Assembly (NCBI GenBank): GCA_014237715.1 | Contig: JAAZZG010000001.1 | Location: 247,177-311,176, forward strand | Source of the DNA: Acidimicrobiales bacterium | GTDB taxonomy: Bacteria; Actinomycetota; Acidimicrobiia; Acidimicrobiales; MedAcidi-G1 | Length of the DNA: 64,000 nt | Direction of reading: 5' to 3' | Part shown: positions 54,442 through 63,101 of the stretch, one piece after another | How the letters are laid out: each line of letters opens with the position of its first letter | Position numbering within the stretch: position 1 is the stretch's first letter | Made by a program: the position numbers and the translations under genes | Notes under the pieces: model-generated | Told to the model about the DNA's origin: nothing | The model's input: the letters and a program-made list of their open reading frames with translations, nothing else | Database searches by the model: none

Positions 54442-54869
54442 TCCCGCTCCTGGTCTGGTTCACCGTCAGAATGTTGGGGTCGCCCTGGCTCGGTCCCGTC
54501 AGGGCTGGCGGAGAGATCGCTGATGGAGGTAGAGCCCTCCACCGGCCCTCGCAGCAGTGCCAGTTCCTCGGCCAATGCACGGACCCGCTTCTCCAGACGG
54601 GAGAGCTCGTAGGAAAAGTGCATGGCCACCAGCAGCAGGAAGCCGATCGCCAGCAGCAGGAAGAGCGTGGGCTGGTACCAGATGCCCAGCCGGTCGGCGA
54701 GTCGATCCAGAAGGGTGGGCACCGAGGCGGCCACGGCCAGGACCAGGCCCACCGTCAGCCACAGGACCGAGTACTTGGCTTTCAGAGCGCCCCGCCGGAC
54801 GAGCCGAATGATGATCAGGACGGCCGCCACGGTGAGGGCGGCCAGGAGAGCGTGCGTCGGACCGGTCAC
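54438..54869 (-). CDS. DUF2304 membrane protein
   Basis: A 143-residue protein with two or three hydrophobic helices (LLAALTVAAVLIIIRLVRRG, then YSVLWLTVGLVLAVAASV, then FLLLAIGFLLLVAMHFSY) and a basic/acidic C-terminal helix (LSRLEKRVRALAEELALL). This is the DUF2304 pattern. DUF2304 genes often follow GT2 polyprenol-phosphate glycosyltransferases, as here: the GTG start overlaps the GT2 stop (GTGA). It probably anchors or assists that enzyme (inference). Confidence 0.88.
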   Translation of the reverse strand: MTGPTHALLAALTVAAVLIIIRLVRRGALKAKYSVLWLTVGLVLAVAASVPTLLDRLADRLGIWYQPTLFLLLAIGFLLLVAMHFSYELSRLEKRVRALAEELALLRGPVEGSTSISDLSASPDGTEPGRPQHSDGEPDQERD

Positions 54870-55597
54870 GGCGTCGTATCCGCCCTTCGGGCCCCATGGG
54901 TCCGTCGTGGACGGCCGCCGGGCCCGCCTGCCACCAGGACGATGAGAAGTCGGACGAAGTGGTATGCCAAGCGGAGGTTCCGGTTGGACGCCGTCCCCGC
55001 AGAGCGGTCGCGCATGGTCACCGGCACCTCGTGCACGGTGAATCCGTGGCGTACGGCCAGGACCAGGGCCTCGACTGACTCCATGTACTCCATCGGGTAC
55101 TCGGTGGCGAAAAACTCCAGAACCGGTCGGCGGAAGGCCCGGAAACCTGATGAGGTATCGGTGAACCGCTGACCGCTTATAGCGCCCACCAGTTGCCGCA
55201 GCAGTGCCATGGCCACCCCCCGACTCCGTCCGACCTGATAGCCCCCATCGTCGACGAAGCGGCTGCCGATGACCATGTCAGCGTCGTCGAGGGCAGTGAG
55301 GAGCGCCGCGACCTGAGTGGCGTCGTGCTGGCCGTCGGCGTCGAACTGGTAGGCCCGGTCGAAGCCCTCGCGTACGGCATGTCGAAAACCCAGGCGGAGG
55401 GCGCCACCGATGCCCAGGTTGAAGGGGAGGCGGAGGCAGGTGGCACCGCCGTCCACCGCGGCGAGGTACGTGCCGTCAGTGGATCCGTCGTCAACCACGA
55501 TCACGTAGTGGTCTGGGACGTGGGTGGCAAGGTCGGCTAGGACCGCCGGTAGGGCGTCAACCTCATTGAAGGCTGGGATGATGACGGCGGTTCGCAC
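54866..55597 (-). CDS. GT2 family glycosyltransferase (polyprenol-phosphate sugar synthase type)
   Basis: A 243-residue GT-A enzyme. Seen: VIIPAFNEVDALPAVLADL, VVDDGSTDGT (nucleotide binding), the DxD-like FDADGQHD, MVIGSRFVDDGG and SSGFRAFRRPVL. It resembles dolichol-phosphate mannose synthases without their C-terminal membrane domain, so it would make a polyprenyl-phosphate sugar on the inner face of the membrane. That product is the donor type used by GT39 enzymes such as those 3 kb away. GTG start 5 bases after the GNAT stop. Confidence 0.92.
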   Translation of the reverse strand: MRTAVIIPAFNEVDALPAVLADLATHVPDHYVIVVDDGSTDGTYLAAVDGGATCLRLPFNLGIGGALRLGFRHAVREGFDRAYQFDADGQHDATQVAALLTALDDADMVIGSRFVDDGGYQVGRSRGVAMALLRQLVGAISGQRFTDTSSGFRAFRRPVLEFFATEYPMEYMESVEALVLAVRHGFTVHEVPVTMRDRSAGTASNRNLRLAYHFVRLLIVLVAGGPGGRPRRTHGARRADTTP

Positions 55598-55602
55598 GAT
55601 GA

Positions 55603-56580
55603 TCAGTATGCGTCGAAGTCGAGGAACTCAAATGCCGTCAGGCTCAGGTCCTCTTCGACCAGTCGGGGGATGCCGTCGTCATCGAAGGCGTGGAGCACGA
55701 TGCCCAGGGGGCTGGGCATGAGGCTACGAGGCAGCGGGAAGCCACCACCTCGGAGCAGAGGGCTGGCTCCCCAGTGCAGGACCATTGGCGTGCGGTGGTG
55801 TCGAGCTAGTACCGCGGCGATGCAGCGGGCCGACACGGGTTCGACGGCGGGACGTCGCGCCAGGACCTTGAGCAGGACGGCCACCCGGAACGGTCCGTAG
55901 CGGCTGCTCGTGCTGACGAACGCCACGTCCTCTCGGAGGTGGAGCACGTAGCTCGCTCCCGGTCGGGCCAGACGCCACCGCAGTAGGTCGGCCGTCCATC
56001 GGGTGCCGTGGCCGGTGCTCGGGGGCGTAGTTGGCAGGGGAAGGGCCTGGTCGGGGAGTGGGCCGGCGAGTAGATCTGCGTTCACCGGATGACTGGTGGC
56101 CGGGATGCCATCGGGAACCGGGACTAGGAAGCGGGCTCCGAAGTCAGACAGGTGCCGCCAGCCGAATGTCCCGACCATGCGGGGCAGGGACTCGGCGTTG
56201 GCGACTCCGAGAATGCCGTCCAATCCGTCGGCGGTACCCACCCGGTAGCTGTCCTCGACGGTCCGGCGAAAAGCGCCGGTTCCCCGGACATGGGGATGGG
56301 TGGACAGGTCTACGCCCAGCCCCAGTCGCAGGTCGCGGCCCGGATCGGAACCGTCAGCCGCGTGAAACCGGATCGGCACCAAGGCGTAGTTGCCGACGAG
56401 ACGACCATCGTCGCGCGCCGTCCCCACCGAGGCGACACCTTCTGGATTCTCCCGGTAGTACCAGTTGAGGAGATCGGATCCGATGGGGGGATGGAAGCCG
56501 AACACGAGGTTGAGGAGGTCCGCCGTGGGGGTCAGGTCCCGTTCGTCGTCGGAGTGCCCACCGTTATCCGGTTCGGTCAT
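55603..56580 (-). CDS. GNAT-fold acyltransferase-like protein
   Basis: A 325-residue soluble protein. The first half has GNAT features: LLNLVFGFHPPIGSDLLNWY, GRLVGNYALVPIRFHA and the acetyl-CoA binding region THPHVRGTGAFRRTVEDSYR. The second half (about 190-325) is a second alpha/beta domain, giving the tandem layout seen in GNAT/FemAB-like polysaccharide proteins. It probably N-acetylates or aminoacylates a sugar precursor (inference). Its start overlaps the stop of the upstream 2-TM gene (ATGA), and GT2 follows after 5 bases. Confidence 0.8.
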   Translation of the reverse strand: MTEPDNGGHSDDERDLTPTADLLNLVFGFHPPIGSDLLNWYYRENPEGVASVGTARDDGRLVGNYALVPIRFHAADGSDPGRDLRLGLGVDLSTHPHVRGTGAFRRTVEDSYRVGTADGLDGILGVANAESLPRMVGTFGWRHLSDFGARFLVPVPDGIPATSHPVNADLLAGPLPDQALPLPTTPPSTGHGTRWTADLLRWRLARPGASYVLHLREDVAFVSTSSRYGPFRVAVLLKVLARRPAVEPVSARCIAAVLARHHRTPMVLHWGASPLLRGGGFPLPRSLMPSPLGIVLHAFDDDGIPRLVEEDLSLTAFEFLDFDAY

Positions 56581-56933
56581 GGAGCTGGCTGGTCTACGGG
56601 CCGGCTGCTTCTAGATGCGAGGGCCACCGACGCGATCAGCAGCAGCCCACCGACGATGGCGCGGAATCGGGCCCGCCCGGTGCAGTCGACCGCACTGTCT
56701 GCGACAGGATCGCCTTGGGCCGGGAGGGGCGAGGTGTACACCTCGCCGATCGGATGGTCGTCGCCGAGCATCCCAACCACCGGCGTCCGGCACCCGATCT
56801 CCGGGGTGGCTTCGAACGAAAACGTCTCGCCTCCCGGCAACGGTCGGCTGAACGGGGCCAGGAGCACCCACAGGCCAACCAACAGGGCGGCAACCGCCCA
56901 CCACTGCCGTCGGGTTGGCCGGGAGCGGGTCAT
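56577..56933 (-). CDS. Two-helix membrane protein with extracytoplasmic Cys pair
   Basis: A 118-residue protein. Helix 1 is WWAVAALLVGLWVLLAPF (11-28), helix 2 FRAIVGGLLLIASVALA (about 89-105). The loop between (about 60 residues) has two Cys (EIGCRTPV and AVDCTGRAR) that would face outside and could form a disulphide. It leads the operon with GNAT, GT2 and DUF2304. The family is not recognised. Confidence 0.75.
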   Translation of the reverse strand: MTRSRPTRRQWWAVAALLVGLWVLLAPFSRPLPGGETFSFEATPEIGCRTPVVGMLGDDHPIGEVYTSPLPAQGDPVADSAVDCTGRARFRAIVGGLLLIASVALASRSSRPVDQPAP

Positions 56934-56942
56934 GGGCTGGTA

Positions 56943-56948
56943 ATCCTA
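56943..56948 (-). promoter_or_regulatory. -10 element of the minus operon 56.9-54.4 kb
   Basis: TAGGAT on the minus strand, 9 bases before the ATG at 56933. Confidence 0.45.
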
Positions 56949-57003
56949 CCGGTCGCAGATCCGAGGCTCCGGGCCGGTCCGGAGCCCGACGCTTCCCGGG
57001 TCG

Positions 57004-57009
57004 TACTCT
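57004..57009 (+). promoter_or_regulatory. -10 element of the second SGNH gene
   Basis: TACTCT, 6 bases before the ATG at 57016. Confidence 0.5.
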
Positions 57010-57015
57010 CGCCCT

Positions 57016-57825
57016 ATGTCTGGTTCCCCGATCGGTTCCACGCCCCGGGCCTGGGCGCGCCGTTGGGCGTTTCTGGCCCTGCTGGTGGTCGCCGCGCTGG
57101 TGTCCTTCCTGCTGTCGGTGGCCAGTGACCGGCCGGTCCTGGTGGTATCGATCGGAGACAGCGTGACCTACGACGCTGATCCGGGACTTCGCGCTGCCCT
57201 GGAGGCCACCGGGTCGGTGGTGGTCGACACGCGCTCCATTGGCGGGGTCGGCCTTCTGCGTGCGGGGATCGATGACTATCTGGCTGATGCGTTGTCCGAC
57301 GACCCCGCTGTGGTGGTGGTGATGCTCGGCGGTTGGGACCTCGGAGAGATCGTGGCCGATCCGGCCGCCTATGCAGTACGGCTGGACGAGGTCGCCGACC
57401 GTCTGACGGCAGACGGGGCACACGTGGTGTGGCTGGCTATGCCGCCCACCCCTCCGGGCGAGGGCATCGAGGAGGCTCGGCAGACGGCCAACGGGCTCTT
57501 CGGTGAGCTTGCTGACCGTCGCTCCGACGTCGATTATGTGGCCACCGGACCCCTTTTGGGTGACGAGGCCGGCGCCTTCACGCGTTTTCGGACCGGGGTG
57601 ATGGGCCTCGACGTCCAGGTCCGGAAGGTCCGCGATGGACGCGACGACGGTCACCTGTGCCCGGGAGGCGCGGCCCTGCTGGGTCGGGCGGTTCTCGACC
57701 TGATGGTGGATCGTTTCGACGTATCCGAGCCCTCAGGCGAATGGTGGGCGGGGGAGTGGACGACGGACGCCCGCTACGACGATCCGCCCGGGGCCTGTGC
57801 AGCCATGGCGACGTCCTCGGGATGA
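57016..57825 (+). CDS. Membrane-anchored SGNH hydrolase with altered block III
   Basis: A 269-residue protein with one N-terminal membrane helix (WAFLALLVVAALVSFLLSVA, 17-36). Block I is VVSIGDSVTYD (Ser49). Block V is DGHLCPGG, with Asp and His of the catalytic dyad. Block III, normally LGxND, reads MLGGWDLGE, so the oxyanion Asn is replaced by Trp. Catalysis may be altered or the Asn role taken by another residue. The 3' end overlaps the convergent GT39 gene by 52 bases. Confidence 0.82.
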   Translation: MSGSPIGSTPRAWARRWAFLALLVVAALVSFLLSVASDRPVLVVSIGDSVTYDADPGLRAALEATGSVVVDTRSIGGVGLLRAGIDDYLADALSDDPAVVVVMLGGWDLGEIVADPAAYAVRLDEVADRLTADGAHVVWLAMPPTPPGEGIEEARQTANGLFGELADRRSDVDYVATGPLLGDEAGAFTRFRTGVMGLDVQVRKVRDGRDDGHLCPGGAALLGRAVLDLMVDRFDVSEPSGEWWAGEWTTDARYDDPPGACAAMATSSG

Positions 57826-59204
57826 ACCGCGGGTTGAATCTCCGGCTGGCCGGCGGGCTGGCGGTGGCCCCACCAGTCAAGGAACGCGTCGGCAGCGACA
57901 GCGGCCAGTATCACGATCGAGGTCTCCGCCGCCGTCCGGTACCGGGTGTTGCCAAAGGCGCTGGCCGCAGTGAACGTCACGATGGGAATCCACGCGGCCA
58001 GTACCAGCAGTGGACCCCGTCGACGTCGGACGATGACCATGCCGGCCACCGCTACGGGAACCAGCAGGGCGAATTGTGCCAGGCCGAGGACCGAGACGGC
58101 GAACGATCGACGGTCCGCCAGCACGTCACGCCGTAGCTGCCCGATGGGCTCATAGACGCCCCACATGCGCCCCACCCGAGCCGGCACAACCACCGAGAGC
58201 AAGCGCCCCCGGTTGGCAGAGATGTACGAGGTGGCCCGTTCACGGACCACCTCGTCGCGCTCGACCTCACCCATTAGCTGGCCGTCCGCGCCGTAGGGGG
58301 TGGGCAGGCCGCAGTCCAGATTCCAGTAACCGAGGTCGGGACCGAAGTAGGTGGCGTCGCAGTTGGACTGGACCATCACGGTCCCCACCCCGTTGGAGAA
58401 GAGGACCGGCGTGTCGAAGGCCATCGTGTTCCGGGCGAACCACGGCAGGCACAACAGGATTGCCGTGAGGCCACAGATGCCGTACCGGATGATCCGCTCC
58501 CGCCATGGAAGGATGGCCCGCCCTAGGACCACGGCCGGGACCAGAGGCAGGAAGAGCACCAACTCGGCCCGGGTCAGGGCAGCAAGACCGCCGACCAGGC
58601 CCAGGAGTGCTGCGGCTCGTCGGGTCGGCGAGCGCCAGAAGCGGACGCCCACCAGCATGGTGGCCGCGGCGGCCGCGATGGCCGGCGTCTCGGCCATCAG
58701 GAGTCCGTCGCTGACCCACACGAAGGCGTAGGTGGAAGTGATCGCAGCGGCGATCAACCCCAGTCGCTCGGAGCGAACCTCTCGTCCCAACAGGCCCATG
58801 AGGATGATTGCCGGCGCCCCCAGAAGAGCCGAGACGACCTGCTGTTCGATAATCGACGTTGCTCCGAGAAAGGAAAAGACCCCCAAGAGGATGGCCCACA
58901 CCGGAGGATGGCCGGCCGTTCGCTCCAGGTGGCCGATCGGGGTCTCCACCACAGAGGTCCCACCGTCGGTGAGCGGCACAGCGTCCATGCTGCCGAAGAG
59001 GTAGCGGAAGGGTTCCGGAAAACCCAGGCCATCAGCCCACAGGTTGGCGGCAAGGTGGTAGCTGGATGCATCCCCACTAAGCGGATTGTTCGCGGCGATG
59101 AGGATCAGGTGGGCCAGTCGGAGGACCAGTCCGGCCATCACGATCAGGGCCAGACGTCCCCGAAAACCGGAGGGACACGAGAGTTGGAGCGGTATTGCGT
59201 TCAC
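57774..59204 (-). CDS. GT39-type membrane glycosyltransferase (A)
   Basis: A polytopic membrane protein of 476 residues with about ten helices. The periplasmic loop after helix 1 has NNPLSGDASSYHLAANLWAD, the PMT/ArnT-like donor-site region. GHPPVWAILLGVFSFLGA and LLGLVGGLAALTRAELVL are shared with the paralogue at 60130. Two cysteines (SNCDATYFG, LDCGLPTP) lie in an outer loop also found in the paralogue. It would move a sugar from a polyprenyl-phosphate donor onto a glycan, lipid or protein. GTG start overlaps the deacetylase stop. Confidence 0.85.
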   Translation of the reverse strand: MNAIPLQLSCPSGFRGRLALIVMAGLVLRLAHLILIAANNPLSGDASSYHLAANLWADGLGFPEPFRYLFGSMDAVPLTDGGTSVVETPIGHLERTAGHPPVWAILLGVFSFLGATSIIEQQVVSALLGAPAIILMGLLGREVRSERLGLIAAAITSTYAFVWVSDGLLMAETPAIAAAAATMLVGVRFWRSPTRRAAALLGLVGGLAALTRAELVLFLPLVPAVVLGRAILPWRERIIRYGICGLTAILLCLPWFARNTMAFDTPVLFSNGVGTVMVQSNCDATYFGPDLGYWNLDCGLPTPYGADGQLMGEVERDEVVRERATSYISANRGRLLSVVVPARVGRMWGVYEPIGQLRRDVLADRRSFAVSVLGLAQFALLVPVAVAGMVIVRRRRGPLLVLAAWIPIVTFTAASAFGNTRYRTAAETSIVILAAVAADAFLDWWGHRQPAGQPEIQPAVHPEDVAMAAQAPGGSS

Positions 59205-60133
59205 CGGTCCCGCAATCGTCCGTCAGCCCACCGGGCGACTCGACCGGCGGAGGCCGGCTTCTTGGGATCGATCACCGGGAGGTCGGTGCCCTCCGAGGAG
59301 AGTTCGGCAGCCACCACACCGAGTGGTCCGGTGAGCGGGTCGCCCAGCATGCGACGCACCTGGCGCTCCATACGGGACCGGCGCAGCCAGGCGACCCGGC
59401 TGGCCAGCATTCCGATGTGCTGGTGGGGATGGAAAGCCTCGTCTGGATCGAACTCCCACGGGTGGCAGTACGCCCAGAGGGCCTCGTCGGTCCCGGCGCG
59501 CCGTAGGCCGTGGCGACGGACGAAGGACGGCAGGAGTCGGAGGTAGGTGCCTCCCAGATAGGGGAGGTCGATACCCGGCATACGGACCAACGGGCAGGGA
59601 AACTCGATGGGACCGTTCAGCCACCGGAAAGGTTGTCGGGGTAGGCCTGGCCAGCCGAAGAGGGGGCTCGGTCCGGGGAGCACGCTGGACGAGTAGGTGA
59701 AGCCGGCCTCGGCAATGAGCGGGACGGCCCATGCCGCAGCGGGGACCAGCGACATCATCGGCGCCCGGTAGCCGGACACCTCCTGGCCCGACAAGTCCTG
59801 GAGCAGAGCGCGGCCGCGTCGGCACTCCTCGGAGAACGTCTGGGGTGTCCGGGTGGGAATCGGAACGTGTGACCATGAGTGGAGGCCGATCTCGTGGCCC
59901 TCAGCGGCCGCCCGGAGCACCAGTTCGGGCCGTCGCTCGGCCAACTCGCCGACCACGTACACCGATGCCCGGACCTCGTGCTCGCCGAAGAGGTCGAGGA
60001 CCCGGTTGGTCATCTCGACCACCCGTTCAGGCAGCGAGTGGTCGGGTCGGAGGTCCTCGACGTCGAGGGTGACGGTCACCTTCGGCAACGCGCGAGCCGA
60101 CGTGGAAGCATCGTGGGCCGGGGTACCAGTCAT
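59201..60133 (-). CDS. Polysaccharide deacetylase (NodB homology)
   Basis: A carbohydrate esterase family 4-like protein of 310 residues. Seen: motif 1 VTLDVEDLRPDHS with the metal Asp, motif 2 HSWSHVPIP with both His, and motif 3 SGYRAPMMSLV. A later CHPWEFDPDE supplies the catalytic His region. No signal peptide is evident, so it acts in the cytoplasm or on lipid-linked precursors, as PIG-L/NodB-like DUF3473 proteins do in exopolysaccharide loci. Overlaps by 4 bases at both ends tie it to the two GT39 genes. Confidence 0.9.
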   Translation of the reverse strand: MTGTPAHDASTSARALPKVTVTLDVEDLRPDHSLPERVVEMTNRVLDLFGEHEVRASVYVVGELAERRPELVLRAAAEGHEIGLHSWSHVPIPTRTPQTFSEECRRGRALLQDLSGQEVSGYRAPMMSLVPAAAWAVPLIAEAGFTYSSSVLPGPSPLFGWPGLPRQPFRWLNGPIEFPCPLVRMPGIDLPYLGGTYLRLLPSFVRRHGLRRAGTDEALWAYCHPWEFDPDEAFHPHQHIGMLASRVAWLRRSRMERQVRRMLGDPLTGPLGVVAAELSSEGTDLPVIDPKKPASAGRVARWADGRLRDR

Positions 60134-61527
60134 GCGCCGAGTGTTGCAGGGTCAGGGATCGGGGGAGGATCCGAAGTGGAATGCCTCCCAGCGGCGACAC
60201 CAACTGAGGCCAAGAGGACCAGGGCTACCTCGGCGGGCACCCGGTAGCGGGTGGTGCCCATGGTGAACGCAGCTACGAGCGTACCCACTACAGGCAGGGC
60301 GACCAGAAGCAGGAGCGGACCGCGTCGACGCCGGACCACCCGGCCGCCCACCAGGGCCAGGGCGGCAATCAGGGCGAACTGCACGAGGCCCAGCACGGAG
60401 AGTCGGAAGGATCGACCCTCGACGAGAATGTCGGCCCGGAGTTGGTTGATTGGTGCGTAGACACCCCAGTAACGGCCGACCCGCTTGGGGACTACGTGGG
60501 TGACGAACCGGGCCCGATGGTCGCCCAGGTAGTCGAGACCCCGCTGCCGGTATTCGACGTCTCGTACCGACTCGTCGGCCGCCCGCCCGTCGGGGCCCAG
60601 TGGTTGGGGGAGTGCGCACTCGAATCGCCAGGAGCCCTGTTTGTCGCCGTAGTAGGTGGCATCACAGTTGGTCTGTGCCACCAGGATTCCGGTGCCGTTG
60701 CTGAGCCACACCGGTTCCTCGAACACGATCAGATTTCGAGCCACCCAGGGCACCATGACCGTCGCGGCCACCAGTCCGACCGCCACGTAGCGCCGGAGGC
60801 GAGCGGCGTTGGACACGACGGGACCCGACTCATCACGCCAGAGGAGTATCGGCAGGGCCAGGACCGGGAGCGCCAGCACCAGTTCGGCCCGGGTGAGGGC
60901 GGCCAGTCCGCCGACCAGACCGAGCAGGAGGACGTTGCGGGTCACCGGAGACCGACCGGTTCGTACCGCGACCCCCAGGAGGACAGCGGTCACCGGAACG
61001 ACTAGCGATTCCGACATGACGAGGCCGTCGTTGAGCCAGAAGCCGGCATGCACTGCGGTCACCCCGGCGGCGACCGTCCCCACGTGGCGAAGGCCCAAGG
61101 ATCGACCGTACTGGTGTCCGGCCCATGCGACAGCGGCCACCCCGACGGTGCCGGTCAGGACGCCGACCAGTTGGTGGGCCGTGACCGAGGTGAACCCGAG
61201 GAACGAGAAAGCGCCGAGGACGAGCACCCAGAGCGGTGGGTGGCCGGCGGTGGGTTCGATGTGACCGACGGGGAGGGCGGTATTGGCGGTGGCCGCCAAC
61301 GAGGTCGGATCGGCGACGAATAGCGCTTCCTGACCGCCACCGTGGAGGTAGCGGTACGGCTCGGTGAAGCCCAGGCCGTCGGCCAGCAGGTTGGCCGCCT
61401 CGTGGTAGTAGATGCCGTCGCCGCTGAGAGGATCGCCCCGTTCGACGAACAGGACGTAGGCCAGACGGACAATCAGCCCGAGACCGATCAGTACGAGGAT
61501 CCACCGGATTCTGTTACGGCAGTTCAC
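60130..61527 (-). CDS. GT39-type membrane glycosyltransferase (B)
   Basis: A 465-residue polytopic protein, a clear paralogue of the gene at 57774. Shared elements: GDPLSGDGIYYHEAANLLAD, AGHPPLWVLVLGAFSFLG, LLGLVGGLAALTRAELVL, TNCDATYYG and VGRYWGVYAPINQLR. The conserved acidic residue after the first helix and the cytoplasmic/periplasmic loop pattern are typical of GT-C enzymes. The GTG start overlaps the stop of the upstream flavoprotein gene (GTGA), and its own stop overlaps the deacetylase start (ATGA). Confidence 0.87.
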   Translation of the reverse strand: MNCRNRIRWILVLIGLGLIVRLAYVLFVERGDPLSGDGIYYHEAANLLADGLGFTEPYRYLHGGGQEALFVADPTSLAATANTALPVGHIEPTAGHPPLWVLVLGAFSFLGFTSVTAHQLVGVLTGTVGVAAVAWAGHQYGRSLGLRHVGTVAAGVTAVHAGFWLNDGLVMSESLVVPVTAVLLGVAVRTGRSPVTRNVLLLGLVGGLAALTRAELVLALPVLALPILLWRDESGPVVSNAARLRRYVAVGLVAATVMVPWVARNLIVFEEPVWLSNGTGILVAQTNCDATYYGDKQGSWRFECALPQPLGPDGRAADESVRDVEYRQRGLDYLGDHRARFVTHVVPKRVGRYWGVYAPINQLRADILVEGRSFRLSVLGLVQFALIAALALVGGRVVRRRRGPLLLLVALPVVGTLVAAFTMGTTRYRVPAEVALVLLASVGVAAGRHSTSDPPPIPDPATLGA

Positions 61528-63041
61528 CGGATCTCCTCGTGGTAGTCCTCCTCCACGTTTACCTGCCAGACATCGTGCCCGCCTTCGTGATCGCCGGCCA
61601 GCACGTTCTCGACGGTGAGCATGGCGGTGAACATCGAATGGTCCTGATTGTTGTACCTGTGCATGCCGTTGCGACCCACCGGGTACACATTGGAGGCGTG
61701 TTCAGCCAGCCAACCTCGGATCCGGTCGACGTTGTCCTGATAGTGGGCGTCGTACATCGGATACGCCTTGGGCATCCGAACCACGTAGCCGGCTTCCACT
61801 CGTGAAGGGTCCAGTAGGCCGAGGCTTGCCATCTCGGCCTTGCCCAACTCGACCAGATCGGCATCGTCGGCCGTCCAGAGGTGGTCGCCCTCGGTCACGA
61901 AGTACTCAAGACCCAGGCAAGTACGGCCGTCCTTGACGAGGTGCGGCGACCACTGCCCGAAGTTCTGAACACGACCAACCTCCACGTCCGGGGCGTGTAC
62001 GTAGATCCAGTTGTCGGGAAAGCCGTCCTCCCGGGGGACCACGAGGGCCACGGTGAGGAAATCCCGGAATCCCAGCCCGTTGGCGGCCGCCTTCACGTCG
62101 TCGGGCACCGGCGGGTCCATGGCCCGGATGAGGTGGGGGAGCGGCATCGACGAGATCACGTCGGTGGCCTCAAGGACAACCGGGCCGTCGGGACCCTGTG
62201 CCTCGACCTCGAAGGCCCGTCCGTCAGCATGACTGATCCGACGAACCGGATGGGAGAGGTGTACGTCCGACCCCTGTTCCTTGACTAATTCGGCACAGCG
62301 CTCCCACATCATCCCGGGTCCGTAGCGGGGGTACTCGAACTCCTCGATGAGGCTGGTCACGTCGGTCTGTTTGCGTCGCGGCATCAGCGAGTTCACGATG
62401 GCCTTCAGAAGCGACAGATTCTTGATCCGTTGGGCCGCCCAGTCGGCCTGAAGTTCGGTGCCCGGTAGTCCCCACACCTTCTCGGTGTAGGTCTTGAAGA
62501 AGGTCCGGTACAGCCGCCACCCGAATCGACTGGCCACCCATCCTTCGAAGTTGGTCTGATCCTTCGGGGGCCATATCCGGACCCACAGATAGGACAGCAG
62601 GCAGCGAACCGCCTCGATGAGCCCCAAGTTGCGGAGGGCATTCATGGCCCGGAGCGGGTAGTCGTAGAATTTGCCCTGGTAAAAGATTCGACTCATCCGG
62701 GGCCTGAGCAGGAAGTCGTGTGGCTCGAGGATCTCATGCCACAGGTCGGAGACGACTCGGACCTTGGTGAAGAAGCGGTGGCCACCGATATCGAAGCGCC
62801 AGCCGTCACGCACGGCGGTCCGACTGATGCCGCCCACCACGTCGTCGGCCTCCAGCACGGTGGCTCGGACTCCGGCCTTGCCGAACTGGTAGGCGGCGGT
62901 CAGGCCGGCGGGCCCGCCACCGATGATGACCGGTCGTAGGTCGGAGTGGATCGACGACGAGCTGTCGCTAGTCAGGGGGTAGGGGTCCGGGGTGGCGGTC
63001 ATCAGCGGATAGTGGCCCGTGTCGAAGTCCGGAGCGGACAT
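61524..63041 (-). CDS. FAD-dependent amine oxidase/UGM-like flavoprotein
   Basis: A 505-residue flavoenzyme. The FAD motif PVIIGGGPAGLTAAYQFGKA (about 38-57) is followed by ADDVVGGISRTA and GHRFFTKV. The C-terminal part has GRNGMHRYNNQDHSMFTAML. The fold belongs to the amine oxidase/protoporphyrinogen oxidase/UDP-galactopyranose mutase superfamily. In glycan loci such proteins remodel sugar nucleotides or lipid-linked sugars, but no substrate can be named. ATG at 63041 is chosen; in-frame starts at 63101 and 63002 exist, the first overlapping the divergent promoter. Leads the four-gene operon. Confidence 0.8.
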   Translation of the reverse strand: MSAPDFDTGHYPLMTATPDPYPLTSDSSSSIHSDLRPVIIGGGPAGLTAAYQFGKAGVRATVLEADDVVGGISRTAVRDGWRFDIGGHRFFTKVRVVSDLWHEILEPHDFLLRPRMSRIFYQGKFYDYPLRAMNALRNLGLIEAVRCLLSYLWVRIWPPKDQTNFEGWVASRFGWRLYRTFFKTYTEKVWGLPGTELQADWAAQRIKNLSLLKAIVNSLMPRRKQTDVTSLIEEFEYPRYGPGMMWERCAELVKEQGSDVHLSHPVRRISHADGRAFEVEAQGPDGPVVLEATDVISSMPLPHLIRAMDPPVPDDVKAAANGLGFRDFLTVALVVPREDGFPDNWIYVHAPDVEVGRVQNFGQWSPHLVKDGRTCLGLEYFVTEGDHLWTADDADLVELGKAEMASLGLLDPSRVEAGYVVRMPKAYPMYDAHYQDNVDRIRGWLAEHASNVYPVGRNGMHRYNNQDHSMFTAMLTVENVLAGDHEGGHDVWQVNVEEDYHEEIR

Positions 63042-63058
63042 CCACCGGGGCCGGTGCG

Positions 63059-63064
63059 AGCGTA
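63059..63064 (-). promoter_or_regulatory. -10 element of the flavoprotein operon
   Basis: TACGCT on the minus strand; predicted start near 63052, about 11 bases before the ATG at 63041. Its -35 position overlaps the divergent promoter. Confidence 0.4.
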
Positions 63065-63088
63065 CCGGGCGGCCCAGAGGCCCGACGG

Positions 63089-63094
63089 TACGCT
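63089..63094 (+). promoter_or_regulatory. -10 element of the right-end GT39 gene
   Basis: TACGCT, 7 bases before the GTG at 63102. Confidence 0.5.
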
Positions 63095-63101
63095 CAGCCA
63101 C

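Noticed and set aside
63042-63101. Longer N-terminus for the flavoprotein starting at 63101
   Set aside because: It would run through the divergent GT39 promoter to the base before its start codon, and adds an Arg/Pro-rich stretch not seen in flavoproteins.
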